From positions 1 through 64,000 of the forward strand of contig JAGXGW010000016.1 in the NCBI GenBank assembly GCA_024636555.1: 64,000 nucleotides of DNA, in the 5' to 3' direction. This stretch comes from Paracoccaceae bacterium. GTDB taxonomy: Bacteria; Pseudomonadota; Alphaproteobacteria; Rhodobacterales; Rhodobacteraceae. Below the pieces are notes generated by a model, which was not told where the DNA came from, ran no database searches, and saw only the letters and a list, made by a program, of their open reading frames with translations. The position numbers and the translations under genes are program-made. Below, piece by piece: positions 44,021 to 52,799 of the stretch; the stretch's first letter is position 1, and the number at the start of each line of letters is the position of its first letter.

Positions 44021-45091
44021 ATGACTGTCATCGATCCGATCCAGATCCAGACGGAACGCCGCGCGCGATTGTTTGCCCGCATCAACAGGCTGGACGGCTG
44101 GTTCAAGGTTATGGGCCTGTCGTTCATGACGCCGCTGCTGCGTGCGGCGGCGGGCGACAACCCCAAGGCGCAGGGCAAACAGATCTGGCAATTGCTGGGG
44201 GTGCCCCTGCTGGCGATCCTCGCGTTCCTGCTGGTCTGGGGCAATATGGCGCCACGGGTGGAAACCTCGCTCGGGGCGATCCCCGGCCCGGCGCAGGTCT
44301 GGGAGCAGGTGGGCGTGTTGCACGCCGACCATGTGGCCGAACGGGTACGCAAGACCGAGTTTCTGGAGCGTCAATCCGCCCGCAATGCCGCGTATGTCGC
44401 CGCGGGTCAGGATGACCGCGTCCGCGAACGGCCCTATACCGGCTCGCCGACCTATTACGATCAGATCTGGACATCGGTGCAAACCGTCTTCTTCGGATTT
44501 ATCATCGCCACGGCGGTGGCCGTGCCGCTTGGCATTGCGGCGGGTCTGTCACCGACGACGAATGCCGCGCTGAACCCGTTGATCCAGATCTTCAAGCCCG
44601 TCAGCCCGCTGGCATGGCTGCCGATTGTCACGATGGTCGTCTCTGCCGTCTATGTCACGCAGGACGGCATGTTCTCGCGCGCGTTCCTGACCTCGGCCAT
44701 CACGGTGACGCTGTGTTCGCTCTGGCCGACGCTGATCAACACGGCGCTGGGCGTTGCAAGCATCGACCGCGATCTGATTTCGGTCAGCCGCGTATTGAAA
44801 CTGAACACATGGACCAAGATCACCCGTCTGGTGCTGCCCTCGGCCCTGCCGCTGATCTTTACCGGATTGCGGCTGTCGCTGGGCGTGGGCTGGATGGTCC
44901 TGATTGCGGCAGAGATGCTGGCGCAGAACCCCGGCCTTGGAAAATTCGTTTGGGACCAGTTCCAGAACGGATCGTCCACCAGCCTCGCGCAGATCATGGT
45001 TGCGGTGTTCACCATCGGCATCATCGGCTTCCTGCTGGATCGTCTGATGTATGCGCTGCAGTCGCTTTTCACCTACTCGAACAACCGGTGA
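44021..45091 (+). CDS. nrtB: Nitrate ABC transporter permease (NrtB)
   Basis: A 356-residue inner-membrane permease. It has about six spans from residue 55 onward, a periplasmic insertion (about 80-150), and the FKPVSPLAWLPI loop characteristic of NrtB/SsuC-type permeases. ATG at 44021 lies 9 bases after AAAGGAG; a GTG at 44012 is the alternative. Located between nrtA and the fused ATPase gene. Confidence 0.94.
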   Translation: MTVIDPIQIQTERRARLFARINRLDGWFKVMGLSFMTPLLRAAAGDNPKAQGKQIWQLLGVPLLAILAFLLVWGNMAPRVETSLGAIPGPAQVWEQVGVLHADHVAERVRKTEFLERQSARNAAYVAAGQDDRVRERPYTGSPTYYDQIWTSVQTVFFGFIIATAVAVPLGIAAGLSPTTNAALNPLIQIFKPVSPLAWLPIVTMVVSAVYVTQDGMFSRAFLTSAITVTLCSLWPTLINTALGVASIDRDLISVSRVLKLNTWTKITRLVLPSALPLIFTGLRLSLGVGWMVLIAAEMLAQNPGLGKFVWDQFQNGSSTSLAQIMVAVFTIGIIGFLLDRLMYALQSLFTYSNNR

Positions 45092-45096
45092 GTGAT

Positions 45097-46758
45097 ATGG
45101 CAATTCTCGAATTCAAGAACGTTTGCAAGGGTTTCGGAACCGGTCGGGACCGCGAGGAGGTGTTGAGAAACATTACCCTCTCGGTCGAGGAGGGCGAGTT
45201 TCTGGCGATCCTCGGCTTTTCGGGCACCGGCAAGACCACGCTGATCAACCAGATCGCGGGGCTTGACCGCCCCGACAGCGGGCAGGTTCTGTTCAAGGGC
45301 AAGCCCGTCACCGGACCGGGGCCGGAGCGGGGGCTGGTGTTCCAGTCCTATTCGCTGCTGCCGTGGCTGACCGTGGCTGGCAATGTCGCGCTTGCGGTGG
45401 ATGCGGTGCACAAATCCGCCAGCCGTGCGCAGCGGGCGGCCATGGTGGAGACATTCATCGCCATGGTGGGCCTCAGTCACGCCAAAGGGCGGCGTCCGGC
45501 AGAACTGTCTGGCGGGATGCGGCAACGGGTATCGGTGGCGCGCGCCTTGGCGATGAACCCCGAAGTGCTGCTTCTGGACGAGCCGCTTTCTGCGCTGGAC
45601 GCGCTGACGCGGGCCAATCTGCAAGACGAGATCACCCAGATCTGGCAGGCTGACCAGAAAACCGTCGTGCTGATCACCAATGATGTGGACGAGGCCCTGC
45701 TGCTGGCGGACCGTATCATTCCGCTGAATCCCGATGGCACGCTGGGCGCGGCGTTCAGGGTGGCCATTCCCCGGCCACGGGCGCGCACGGCGATGAACAA
45801 TGATCCGGTGTTCAAGAAATTGCGCGCCGATGTCACCAAATACCTGATGGATGTGGGCATCGCCGCGAAGGTCGCGGAAACCCGCAAGCTGCCGCAGGTC
45901 ACGCCCATCCACGGCACGCCCAAGGCCTATGCCGAAGCCGCGCGCAGCGGGATCGACCAGACGTATCTGGAATTCTCGCAACTCTCGAAAGTCTATCCCA
46001 CGCCCGAGGGGCCGCTGACCGTGGTGGACAGGTTCGACCTCAAGATGAAAAAGGGCGAGTTCATCAGCCTGATCGGCCATTCTGGCTGTGGCAAATCCAC
46101 GGTGCTGACCATGGCTGCGGGACTGAACGACATCTCCGGCGGCGCGATCAAGCTGGATGGTCGCGCGGTGGCGGGGGCCGATCCCGAACGTGCCGTGGTG
46201 TTCCAGTCGCCCAGCCTGTTCCCTTGGCTGACCGCCAAGGAGAATGTTGCGATGGGTGTGGACCGGGTCTACCCGCGCGCCTCGCGCGCCGAGCGTCAGG
46301 AGGTGGTGGAATACTACCTTGAGCGTGTGGGTCTGGGCGATGCGATGGACCGCATGGCGCAGGATATGTCGAACGGGATGAAACAGCGCGTCGGCATTGC
46401 ACGGGCCTTTGCCCTGTCGCCCAAACTGCTGCTGCTGGACGAACCTTTCGGCATGCTCGACAGCCTGACGCGCTGGGAATTACAGGAAGTGTTGATGGAG
46501 GTCTGGTCGCGCACCAAGGTGACCGCGATTTGCGTCACCCATGATGTTGACGAGGCGATCCTGCTGGCCGACCGCGTTGTGATGATGACCAACGGGCCGC
46601 GCGCGCGGATCGGCAAGATCGTCGATGTGAACCTGCCCCGTCCGCGCACCCGCAAGGCACTGCTTGAGCACCCCGATTACTACAACTACCGCGCCGAGGT
46701 TCTGCAATTCCTCGAGGATTACGAGCATGGCGCCCACAAGAAGAAGGATGCCGCGTGA
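45097..46758 (+). CDS. Fused double ATPase of the nitrate ABC transporter (NrtC/NrtD type)
   Basis: A 553-residue protein with two ABC ATPase domains in one chain. NBD1 (about 1-250): Walker A GFSGTGKTT, signature LSGGMRQR, Walker B VLLLDEP, but the H-loop His is Asn (LITNDVDEA). NBD2 (about 290-545): Walker A GHSGCGKST, H-loop His present (CVTHDVDEA), but the signature is altered to MSNGMKQR. So each composite site is likely asymmetric. The linker at about 250-285 carries the peptide from the end of the first domain. Ends 4 bases from the convergent antitoxin gene. Confidence 0.92.
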   Translation: MAILEFKNVCKGFGTGRDREEVLRNITLSVEEGEFLAILGFSGTGKTTLINQIAGLDRPDSGQVLFKGKPVTGPGPERGLVFQSYSLLPWLTVAGNVALAVDAVHKSASRAQRAAMVETFIAMVGLSHAKGRRPAELSGGMRQRVSVARALAMNPEVLLLDEPLSALDALTRANLQDEITQIWQADQKTVVLITNDVDEALLLADRIIPLNPDGTLGAAFRVAIPRPRARTAMNNDPVFKKLRADVTKYLMDVGIAAKVAETRKLPQVTPIHGTPKAYAEAARSGIDQTYLEFSQLSKVYPTPEGPLTVVDRFDLKMKKGEFISLIGHSGCGKSTVLTMAAGLNDISGGAIKLDGRAVAGADPERAVVFQSPSLFPWLTAKENVAMGVDRVYPRASRAERQEVVEYYLERVGLGDAMDRMAQDMSNGMKQRVGIARAFALSPKLLLLDEPFGMLDSLTRWELQEVLMEVWSRTKVTAICVTHDVDEAILLADRVVMMTNGPRARIGKIVDVNLPRPRTRKALLEHPDYYNYRAEVLQFLEDYEHGAHKKKDAA

Positions 46759-46762
46759 TGGC

Positions 46763-47035
46763 TTATTCTGCAGCGACTCCTGCAACGGACAGGAAGGCAC
46801 GCTTTACGCGCGCATCAAACCCCGGCTTGTTCGGAGCGAAAGGCGTCAGCATGTCTTTTGAAATGCCCGCCTGCTCTGCCGCGCGGAATATCCGCTTGCG
46901 CCGGAGCAAAAATTGCGAGGCGGCCAAAGGGTCTCCGAAATCCGCTGTGTCAATCGCCCAAGCGCTTTCATACGCAGACCATTCGGGGGACAGCGTGTCT
47001 GGGGTGTCATCGGGGTTCGGCGCGTTCCTTGGCAT
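46763..47035 (-). CDS. Probable antitoxin partner of BrnT, atypical
   Basis: A 90-residue protein starting MPRNAPNPDD, encoded 3' of and overlapping the BrnT gene by 29 bases. It holds the place of the BrnA antitoxin, but the expected C-terminal ribbon-helix-helix segment (GRPKG..VTIRLD type) is not visible. The C-terminal half is helical and basic (FLLRRKRIFRAAEQAG, RVKRAFLSVAG). It may be a diverged or unrelated antitoxin. Start is taken as the ATG at 47035; a GTG at 47062 is possible. Confidence 0.6.
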   Translation of the reverse strand: MPRNAPNPDDTPDTLSPEWSAYESAWAIDTADFGDPLAASQFLLRRKRIFRAAEQAGISKDMLTPFAPNKPGFDARVKRAFLSVAGVAAE

Positions 47036-47294
47036 ATCTTTGACACTCTCGGGCGTTAGCACGTCTCAAAGATATAATACGCAACCTGCCATTTCGCAAA
47101 ACATAAACAAGAATGTGCAATCGATCGGAGATCATTCCGCGGGCAATGAAACGCTCTTCGGCGTAGTCCTGACGATCATCGAGAAAAATCTGGGCGCTCT
47201 GCCAGTCAAAAAGGGACGCTTCGGAAAAATGCAGGCCCCGCTCTTCAAGGTTCCGGGCCGCTTTGGCCTCGTCCCATTCGAACCGCCAGTTCAT
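47007..47294 (-). CDS. brnT: BrnT-family ribonuclease toxin
   Basis: A 95-residue toxin with the BrnT/RelE-like fold, which cleaves RNA when unopposed. Seen: FEWDEAKAARNLEERGLHFSEA at the N-terminus, the DDRQDYAEERFIARG segment and the C-terminal basic IISLRRANARECQRY helix. ATG at 47294 gives the canonical start, with AGGCGA upstream. It lies between nrtC/D and nirB on the opposite strand, so it may use the divergent promoter region with nirB (a CCTAT/ATAGG dyad is at 47365-47378). Confidence 0.85.
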   Translation of the reverse strand: MNWRFEWDEAKAARNLEERGLHFSEASLFDWQSAQIFLDDRQDYAEERFIARGMISDRLHILVYVLRNGRLRIISLRRANARECQRYAKERAEPR

Positions 47295-47431
47295 TCGGTC
47301 GCCTTCCACACAGTATTCGGAAACACAAATTACCACAGACGCAGTTCGCCGAGCAAATTGTATACCTATGTGGATAGGCCGTGGACGAGGTCCTGCTTTT
47401 CCCAATCCCGAAGTGCTACGGGAGTGATTTC

Positions 47432-49873
47432 ATGAAACGCAAACTTGTCGTCATCGGCGCGGGCATGGCCTCCGGTCGTGTGCTGGAACATCTGCTGGCC
47501 GCCGAGCCGGAGAATTGGGACATCACCCTGTTCAACGCAGAGCCGCGCGGGAACTACAACCGCATCATGCTCTCGCCTGTTTTGTCGGGGGAAAAGACCT
47601 ATCAGGAGATCGTCACACATGACGATGACTTCTACGCACAGCACAAGATCACCTGCCGTTTCGGAGAGGCCGTGGTGCGGATCGACCGCGACAGCAAGGT
47701 CGTCCATACCAATGAGGGTTCGGTACTCTATGACAAGCTGCTGATCGCCACAGGCTCTGCGCCCTTCATCATTCCGGTCGCGGGCAAAGACCTGCCCGGT
47801 GTCATCACCTACCGCGATATGGATGACACGCAGGCGATGATTGATGCCTCAGGCAAAGCCGGTGCAAAAGCGGTTGTGATTGGCGGCGGTCTGCTGGGGC
47901 TGGAAGCGGCGGCAGGGCTGAAGGCGCGCGGCATGGAGGTGACGGTCATCCATCTGATGGGCCATCTGATGGAGCGCCAGCTGGACCCCGCTGCGGGCTA
48001 CCTGCTGCAAAAAGACCTCGAAGCGCGCGGGATCACCGTGCATTGCAAGGGGGCCACCAAGGCCATTCTGGGCAGCGACAGGGTCGAGGCCGTCGTGCTG
48101 GAGGATGGCACCGTCTACGGTGCGGATCAGATCTGCATGGCCGTGGGCATCCGCCCTGAAACCCGCCTCGCAACCGATGCCGCGCTGCAAGTCGGACGCG
48201 GGATCATCGTGAATGACCAGATGGTTACTTCCGATCCCGATATTCTGGCTGTGGGCGAATGCGTCGAGCATAACGCGCAGCTTTTCGGGCTTGTCGCGCC
48301 GCTTTATGATCAGGCCAAGGTCGTTGCGGCCACATTGCTGGGCAAGGATGCGGCCTTCCAGCCGGTCCAGACCGCCACTAAACTGAAAGTCACCGGCGTA
48401 GACCTGTTCAGCGCAGGCGATTTCGCCGATGCTGAAGGGCGCGAGGATATCGTGTTCCGCGACCCTGCGCGCGGCGTCTACAAGCGGCTGGTGATCGAGG
48501 CTGACCGCCTGATCGGGGCGGTCATGTATGGCGACACAGGCGACGGGTCTTGGTTCTTCGGCCTGATCAAGGACGGCACCGATATTTCGCAGATGCGCGA
48601 CACGTTGATCTTTGGCCCCGCCTATCAGGGGGGCACCCAAACGGACCCTTTGGCAGCCGTTGCAGCCTTGCCGCCTGATGCGGAAATCTGTGGCTGTAAC
48701 GGCATCTGCAAAGGCACCATCGTGGCGGCTATCGTCGGCGGGGCCACCTCGCTGGCCGATATCAAGGCGCAAACCAAAGCCAGCGCGTCCTGCGGCACCT
48801 GCACAGGGCTGGTGGAACAGGTTCTGGCCAGCACGCTGGGCGATGCGTTCAAGATGCCCGCCGCCCAACCCATGTGCGGCTGCACCGATCTGACGCATGA
48901 GGATGTGCGCCGCCTGATCAAGGGGCGTGCGCTGAAATCCATGCCCGCCGTCATGCAGGAACTAGGCTGGAAAACCTCCTGCGGGTGTCATGTCTGCCGC
49001 CCCGCGCTGAATTTCTATCTGCTGGCCGATTGGCCCGAAGATTACACCGATGACGCGCAAAGCCGTTTCGTGAACGAGCGCAACCACGCCAATATCCAGA
49101 AAGACGGCACCTATTCTGTGGTCCCGCGCATGTGGGGCGGCATTACCAACCCGCGCGAATTGCGCGCGATTGCCGATGCGGCGGACAAATACGCGATCCC
49201 TGCGGTCAAGGTCACAGGCGGGCAGCGCATCGACCTTCTGGGCGTACAAAAGGCCGATCTGCCGCATATCTGGGCCGATCTGAACGCGGCGGGGCTGGTC
49301 TCTGGCCACGCCTATTCCAAGGGGCTGCGGACGGTGAAAACCTGCGTCGGCACGGATTTCTGCCGCTTCGGCACGCAGGATTCCACGGGGCTGGGGATCA
49401 AGCTGGAAAAACGCCTCTGGGGCTCGTGGACGCCGCACAAGGTCAAGCTGGCTGTGTCCGGCTGCCCGCGCAACTGTGCCGAGGCGACCTGCAAGGATGT
49501 GGGCATCATCTGCGTCGATTCCGGCTTCGAGATCGGCGTCGGCGGGGCGGCAGGCATGGACCTGAAAGAGATCGAGCGGCTGGCCAAGGTCGCCACCGAA
49601 CAGGAGGCGATCGACCTGACGGTGGCCTTTGTCCAGCTTTACCGCGAGCATGCAAAATATCTGGACCGGCCCTACAAGTGGATCGCCAAGGTGGGGCTTG
49701 ATTGGGTCAAGACGCAGGTGGTCGATGATCCGGCAAACCGCGCCGCGCTGATCGCACGGTTCGATCTGTCGCAGCGCATCTACCAGCGCGATCCTTGGGC
49801 AGACCGCGCTACACCGCAGGCGCAGGCGGATTTTGCCCCGCTGGTCGATCTGACACGAGAGGCTGCGGAATGA
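47432..49873 (+). CDS. nirB: Assimilatory NAD(P)H nitrite reductase, large subunit (NirB)
   Basis: An 813-residue enzyme reducing nitrite to ammonium. Domains: FAD/NAD-binding oxidoreductase (about 1-300, VVIGAGMASGR and VVIGGGLLGLEAA), two Cys-rich BFD-type 2Fe-2S segments (CGCNGICKG with SCGTCTGL, then CGCTDL with CGCHVC), and the ferredoxin-like siroheme/4Fe-4S domain with CVGTDFCRFG and SGCPRNCAEATC. Start ATG at 47432 follows GGGAG. Overlaps nirD by 4 bases. Confidence 0.96.
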   Translation: MKRKLVVIGAGMASGRVLEHLLAAEPENWDITLFNAEPRGNYNRIMLSPVLSGEKTYQEIVTHDDDFYAQHKITCRFGEAVVRIDRDSKVVHTNEGSVLYDKLLIATGSAPFIIPVAGKDLPGVITYRDMDDTQAMIDASGKAGAKAVVIGGGLLGLEAAAGLKARGMEVTVIHLMGHLMERQLDPAAGYLLQKDLEARGITVHCKGATKAILGSDRVEAVVLEDGTVYGADQICMAVGIRPETRLATDAALQVGRGIIVNDQMVTSDPDILAVGECVEHNAQLFGLVAPLYDQAKVVAATLLGKDAAFQPVQTATKLKVTGVDLFSAGDFADAEGREDIVFRDPARGVYKRLVIEADRLIGAVMYGDTGDGSWFFGLIKDGTDISQMRDTLIFGPAYQGGTQTDPLAAVAALPPDAEICGCNGICKGTIVAAIVGGATSLADIKAQTKASASCGTCTGLVEQVLASTLGDAFKMPAAQPMCGCTDLTHEDVRRLIKGRALKSMPAVMQELGWKTSCGCHVCRPALNFYLLADWPEDYTDDAQSRFVNERNHANIQKDGTYSVVPRMWGGITNPRELRAIADAADKYAIPAVKVTGGQRIDLLGVQKADLPHIWADLNAAGLVSGHAYSKGLRTVKTCVGTDFCRFGTQDSTGLGIKLEKRLWGSWTPHKVKLAVSGCPRNCAEATCKDVGIICVDSGFEIGVGGAAGMDLKEIERLAKVATEQEAIDLTVAFVQLYREHAKYLDRPYKWIAKVGLDWVKTQVVDDPANRAALIARFDLSQRIYQRDPWADRATPQAQADFAPLVDLTREAAE

Positions 49874-50202
49874 GCTGGCTTGATATCGGTGCGGTCGAGG
49901 ACATTCCCCGGCGCGGGGCGCGTTTGGTCAAGACGTTGTACGGCTGTGTCGCGGTGTTCCGGACGGGCGACGATCAGGTTTTCGCCATCGACGACCGCTG
50001 CCCGCACAAGGGCGGGCCGTTGTCGGAAGGGATTGTGCATGGCCATGCCGTGACCTGCCCGTTGCACAATATGGTCATCTCGCTGGACAGCGGGCTGGCG
50101 CAGGGGGCTGATGTCGGGGCCGTGGTCACCTATCCGGTACGGGTGGAGGCGGGGCGCATCCTGCTAGACGCCCGGCGGTTGTTGCGGGGGACAGCTGCAT
50201 GA
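49870..50202 (+). CDS. nirD: Nitrite reductase small subunit, Rieske-type (NirD)
   Basis: A 110-residue protein with Rieske-like motifs CPHKGGPL and CPLHN, which may hold a 2Fe-2S cluster, since both Cys-His pairs are present (some NirD proteins have lost them). Pairs with NirB. Overlaps nirB and nasA by 4 bases each. Confidence 0.95.
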   Translation: MSWLDIGAVEDIPRRGARLVKTLYGCVAVFRTGDDQVFAIDDRCPHKGGPLSEGIVHGHAVTCPLHNMVISLDSGLAQGADVGAVVTYPVRVEAGRILLDARRLLRGTAA

Positions 50203-52799
50203 CCGCGATCCGCACCACCTGCCCCTATTGCGGTGTGGGCTGCGGTGCGCTGGTCACACCGGACGGGCAGGGGGCCGCGACCGTCAAAGGCGATCCGGAC
50301 CATCCGGCGAATTTCGGGCGGCTGTGCTCCAAAGGCACGGCTTTGGGCGAGACGCTGGGGCTTGAGGAGCGCATCCTGACGCCCCTTGTCGATGGTGCTC
50401 CCGCCACATGGGACGCGGCGCTTGATCTGGCGGCGGACCGCTTTGCCACCGCCATGCGCGATCACGGGCCGGATTCGGTTGCTTTCTACCTGTCGGGGCA
50501 GATGCTGACCGAGGATTACTACGCCGCCAACAAGCTGATCAAAGGCTATATCGGCACGGCCAATGTGGATACGAATTCGCGGCTGTGCATGGCGTCTTCC
50601 GTGGCAGGGCACAAGCGGGCCTTTGGTGCGGACACGGTGCCCGGCACCTATGACGATCTGGATCAGGCCGATCTGGTGGTGCTGGTGGGCAGCAATCTCG
50701 CATGGTGCCATCCGGTGCTTTATCAGCGGTTGGTGGCTGCGAAAAAGGCGCGCGGGACAAAGGTTGTCGTCGTGGACCCGCGCCGCACGGCGACCTGCGA
50801 TATCGCCGATCTGCATCTGGCGCTGGCCCCCGGCTCGGACGCGGCGCTTTTCAACGCGGTGCTTGTGGCGCTGGCTGATCGCGGCGGGGTGGATGACGCT
50901 TACGTCGCGCAACATGTCAGCGGGTTCGATGCCGCCCTTGCCGCCGCGCGGGCGTCCGATCCCGCCATGACAGTGCTGTCAGAGGCCGATCTGGCGACCT
51001 TCCTTGACTGGTTCACCGCAACAGACCGTGTCGTCACCGTCTATTCCCAAGGGATCAACCAATCCTCCAGCGGCACCGACAAGGTCAATGCGATCCTGAA
51101 CTGCCACCTTGCCAGCGGACGCATCGGCCGCCCCGGCTCGGGGCCGTTCTCGGTCACCGGCCAGCCCAATGCGATGGGCGGGCGCGAAGTCGGGGGACTG
51201 GCGAATATGCTTGCCTGCCATCTGGATATCGAGAACCCCGCCCACCGCGCCGCTGTGCAGGGATTCTGGAACAGCCCCGCCATGCCTGACAGGCCGGGCC
51301 TCAAAGCGGTCGAGATGTTCGACGCCGTGGCCGCGGGCCGGATCAAGGCGCTGTGGATCATCCACACCAACCCCGCCGTGTCGATGCCCGACGCCAATGC
51401 CGTCGCCGCCGCCATCAAGGGCTGCGATTTTGTTGTCGTCAGTGACATCACCCGGACAGACACCACGCGGCTGGCCGATGTGATCCTGCCCGCGACAGCT
51501 TGGGGCGAGAAATCGGGCACGGTCACCAATTCCGACCGCACGATCAGCCGCCAGCGCCCGTTTCTGCCCGCCCCGGGACAGGCCCGCGACGACTGGCGCA
51601 TGATCGCCGATGTGGCGGCGCGCATGGGCTGGGGCGATGCGTTCGGCTGGGCTGATGCGGGCGCGGTGTTTGCCGAATATGCCGCGCTGTCGGGTGTGGC
51701 GGGTGATCTGGGCCGCGATTTCGACATATCGGGGTTGGCGCAGGCCGATTACGACGCCTTGCCGCCCACCCGCTGGCCTGTCAGCGCCAAAAAGCAGGGC
51801 GGGCGGTTCTTCGGGCAGGGCGGGTTTTTCACCCCCGATCAGCGCGCGCGGATGCTGCCCATTACCCCGCGCCTGCCTGTCGCCAGGACCGCGCCGCGCT
51901 ATCCGTTCCGTCTGAACACGGGCCGCGTGCGTGACCAGTGGCACACGATGACCCGCACCGCCCTGTCGCCGCGCCTGAACCAGCATATCGCCGAGCCGTT
52001 TGTGGAAATCCACCCTGACGATGCCGCTGCCCTTGGCCTTGAACCTGCGACACTGGCGCGTGTGACCAGCCCGCAAGGCGCGGCCATCCTGCGCGTGGCG
52101 ATCACCGACCGTGTGCAGCGCGGACAGGTCTTTGCGCCGATGCACTGGACAGCCGACACGGCCCCGACGGGCCGCGTTGATGCGCTTGTGGCACCCGTCA
52201 CCGATCCGGTCTCCGGCCAGCCCGAAAGCAAGGCTTCGATTGTATCCGTCACGGCGCTGCAACCCGCATGGTACGGCTTCGCCGTGTCGACCGGCCCGCA
52301 AACCCCTAATGCCACCTATTGGGCGCGTGCCCGTCATGCAGGCGGCTGGCGCAGCGAACTGGCGGGGATGCAACTGCCCGCCGATTGGGAGGCCTACGCC
52401 CGCGCGCTGTTCAATCTGCCCGATGCCACCTGCCTGAGCGTGGAGGACCGCGTGCGCGGCACCCACCGCCTTGCGCTGATGCAGGGCGGGCGCACGTTGG
52501 CCGCGCTGTTTGCCGCACCTGATCCTGTTCAACTGGTGCGCGGCCATATCGCGGCGCAGGTGGGGCAAGCCGGGGCCGCATTGCTGGCTGGTCGTCCCGG
52601 TGCCGGTGTGGCCGATCCCGGCCCGACGGTGTGCGCCTGCCTGAACGTGGGCCTCAATACGATCACGCTGGCGATTGCCGCGCAGAGCCTGACAACCGTG
52701 GACCAGATCGGCGCGGCGCTGCAGGCGGGCACAAGCTGCGGATCGTGCCGCCCCGAACTGGCCGCCCTTCTGGCGCAGCGGCTGGAGGCGGCGGAATGA
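50199..52799 (+). CDS. nasA: Assimilatory nitrate reductase, catalytic subunit (NasA)
   Basis: An 866-residue molybdenum bis-MGD enzyme reducing nitrate to nitrite. N-terminal 4Fe-4S motif C-x2-C-x3-C...C (TCPYCGVGC to LCSKG), then molybdopterin domains, a moco-dinucleotide-binding C domain (about 570-700), and an added C-terminal BFD-like 2Fe-2S domain (CACLNVG and SCGSCRPEL, about 805-855) that accepts electrons directly. Cytoplasmic, no leader. Confidence 0.96.
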   Translation: MTAIRTTCPYCGVGCGALVTPDGQGAATVKGDPDHPANFGRLCSKGTALGETLGLEERILTPLVDGAPATWDAALDLAADRFATAMRDHGPDSVAFYLSGQMLTEDYYAANKLIKGYIGTANVDTNSRLCMASSVAGHKRAFGADTVPGTYDDLDQADLVVLVGSNLAWCHPVLYQRLVAAKKARGTKVVVVDPRRTATCDIADLHLALAPGSDAALFNAVLVALADRGGVDDAYVAQHVSGFDAALAAARASDPAMTVLSEADLATFLDWFTATDRVVTVYSQGINQSSSGTDKVNAILNCHLASGRIGRPGSGPFSVTGQPNAMGGREVGGLANMLACHLDIENPAHRAAVQGFWNSPAMPDRPGLKAVEMFDAVAAGRIKALWIIHTNPAVSMPDANAVAAAIKGCDFVVVSDITRTDTTRLADVILPATAWGEKSGTVTNSDRTISRQRPFLPAPGQARDDWRMIADVAARMGWGDAFGWADAGAVFAEYAALSGVAGDLGRDFDISGLAQADYDALPPTRWPVSAKKQGGRFFGQGGFFTPDQRARMLPITPRLPVARTAPRYPFRLNTGRVRDQWHTMTRTALSPRLNQHIAEPFVEIHPDDAAALGLEPATLARVTSPQGAAILRVAITDRVQRGQVFAPMHWTADTAPTGRVDALVAPVTDPVSGQPESKASIVSVTALQPAWYGFAVSTGPQTPNATYWARARHAGGWRSELAGMQLPADWEAYARALFNLPDATCLSVEDRVRGTHRLALMQGGRTLAALFAAPDPVQLVRGHIAAQVGQAGAALLAGRPGAGVADPGPTVCACLNVGLNTITLAIAAQSLTTVDQIGAALQAGTSCGSCRPELAALLAQRLEAAE

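Noticed and set aside
47365-47378. CCTAT/ATAGG dyad between brnT and nirB as an antitoxin operator
   Set aside because: Only 5-bp arms. Too short to claim as an operator, although its position is suitable.
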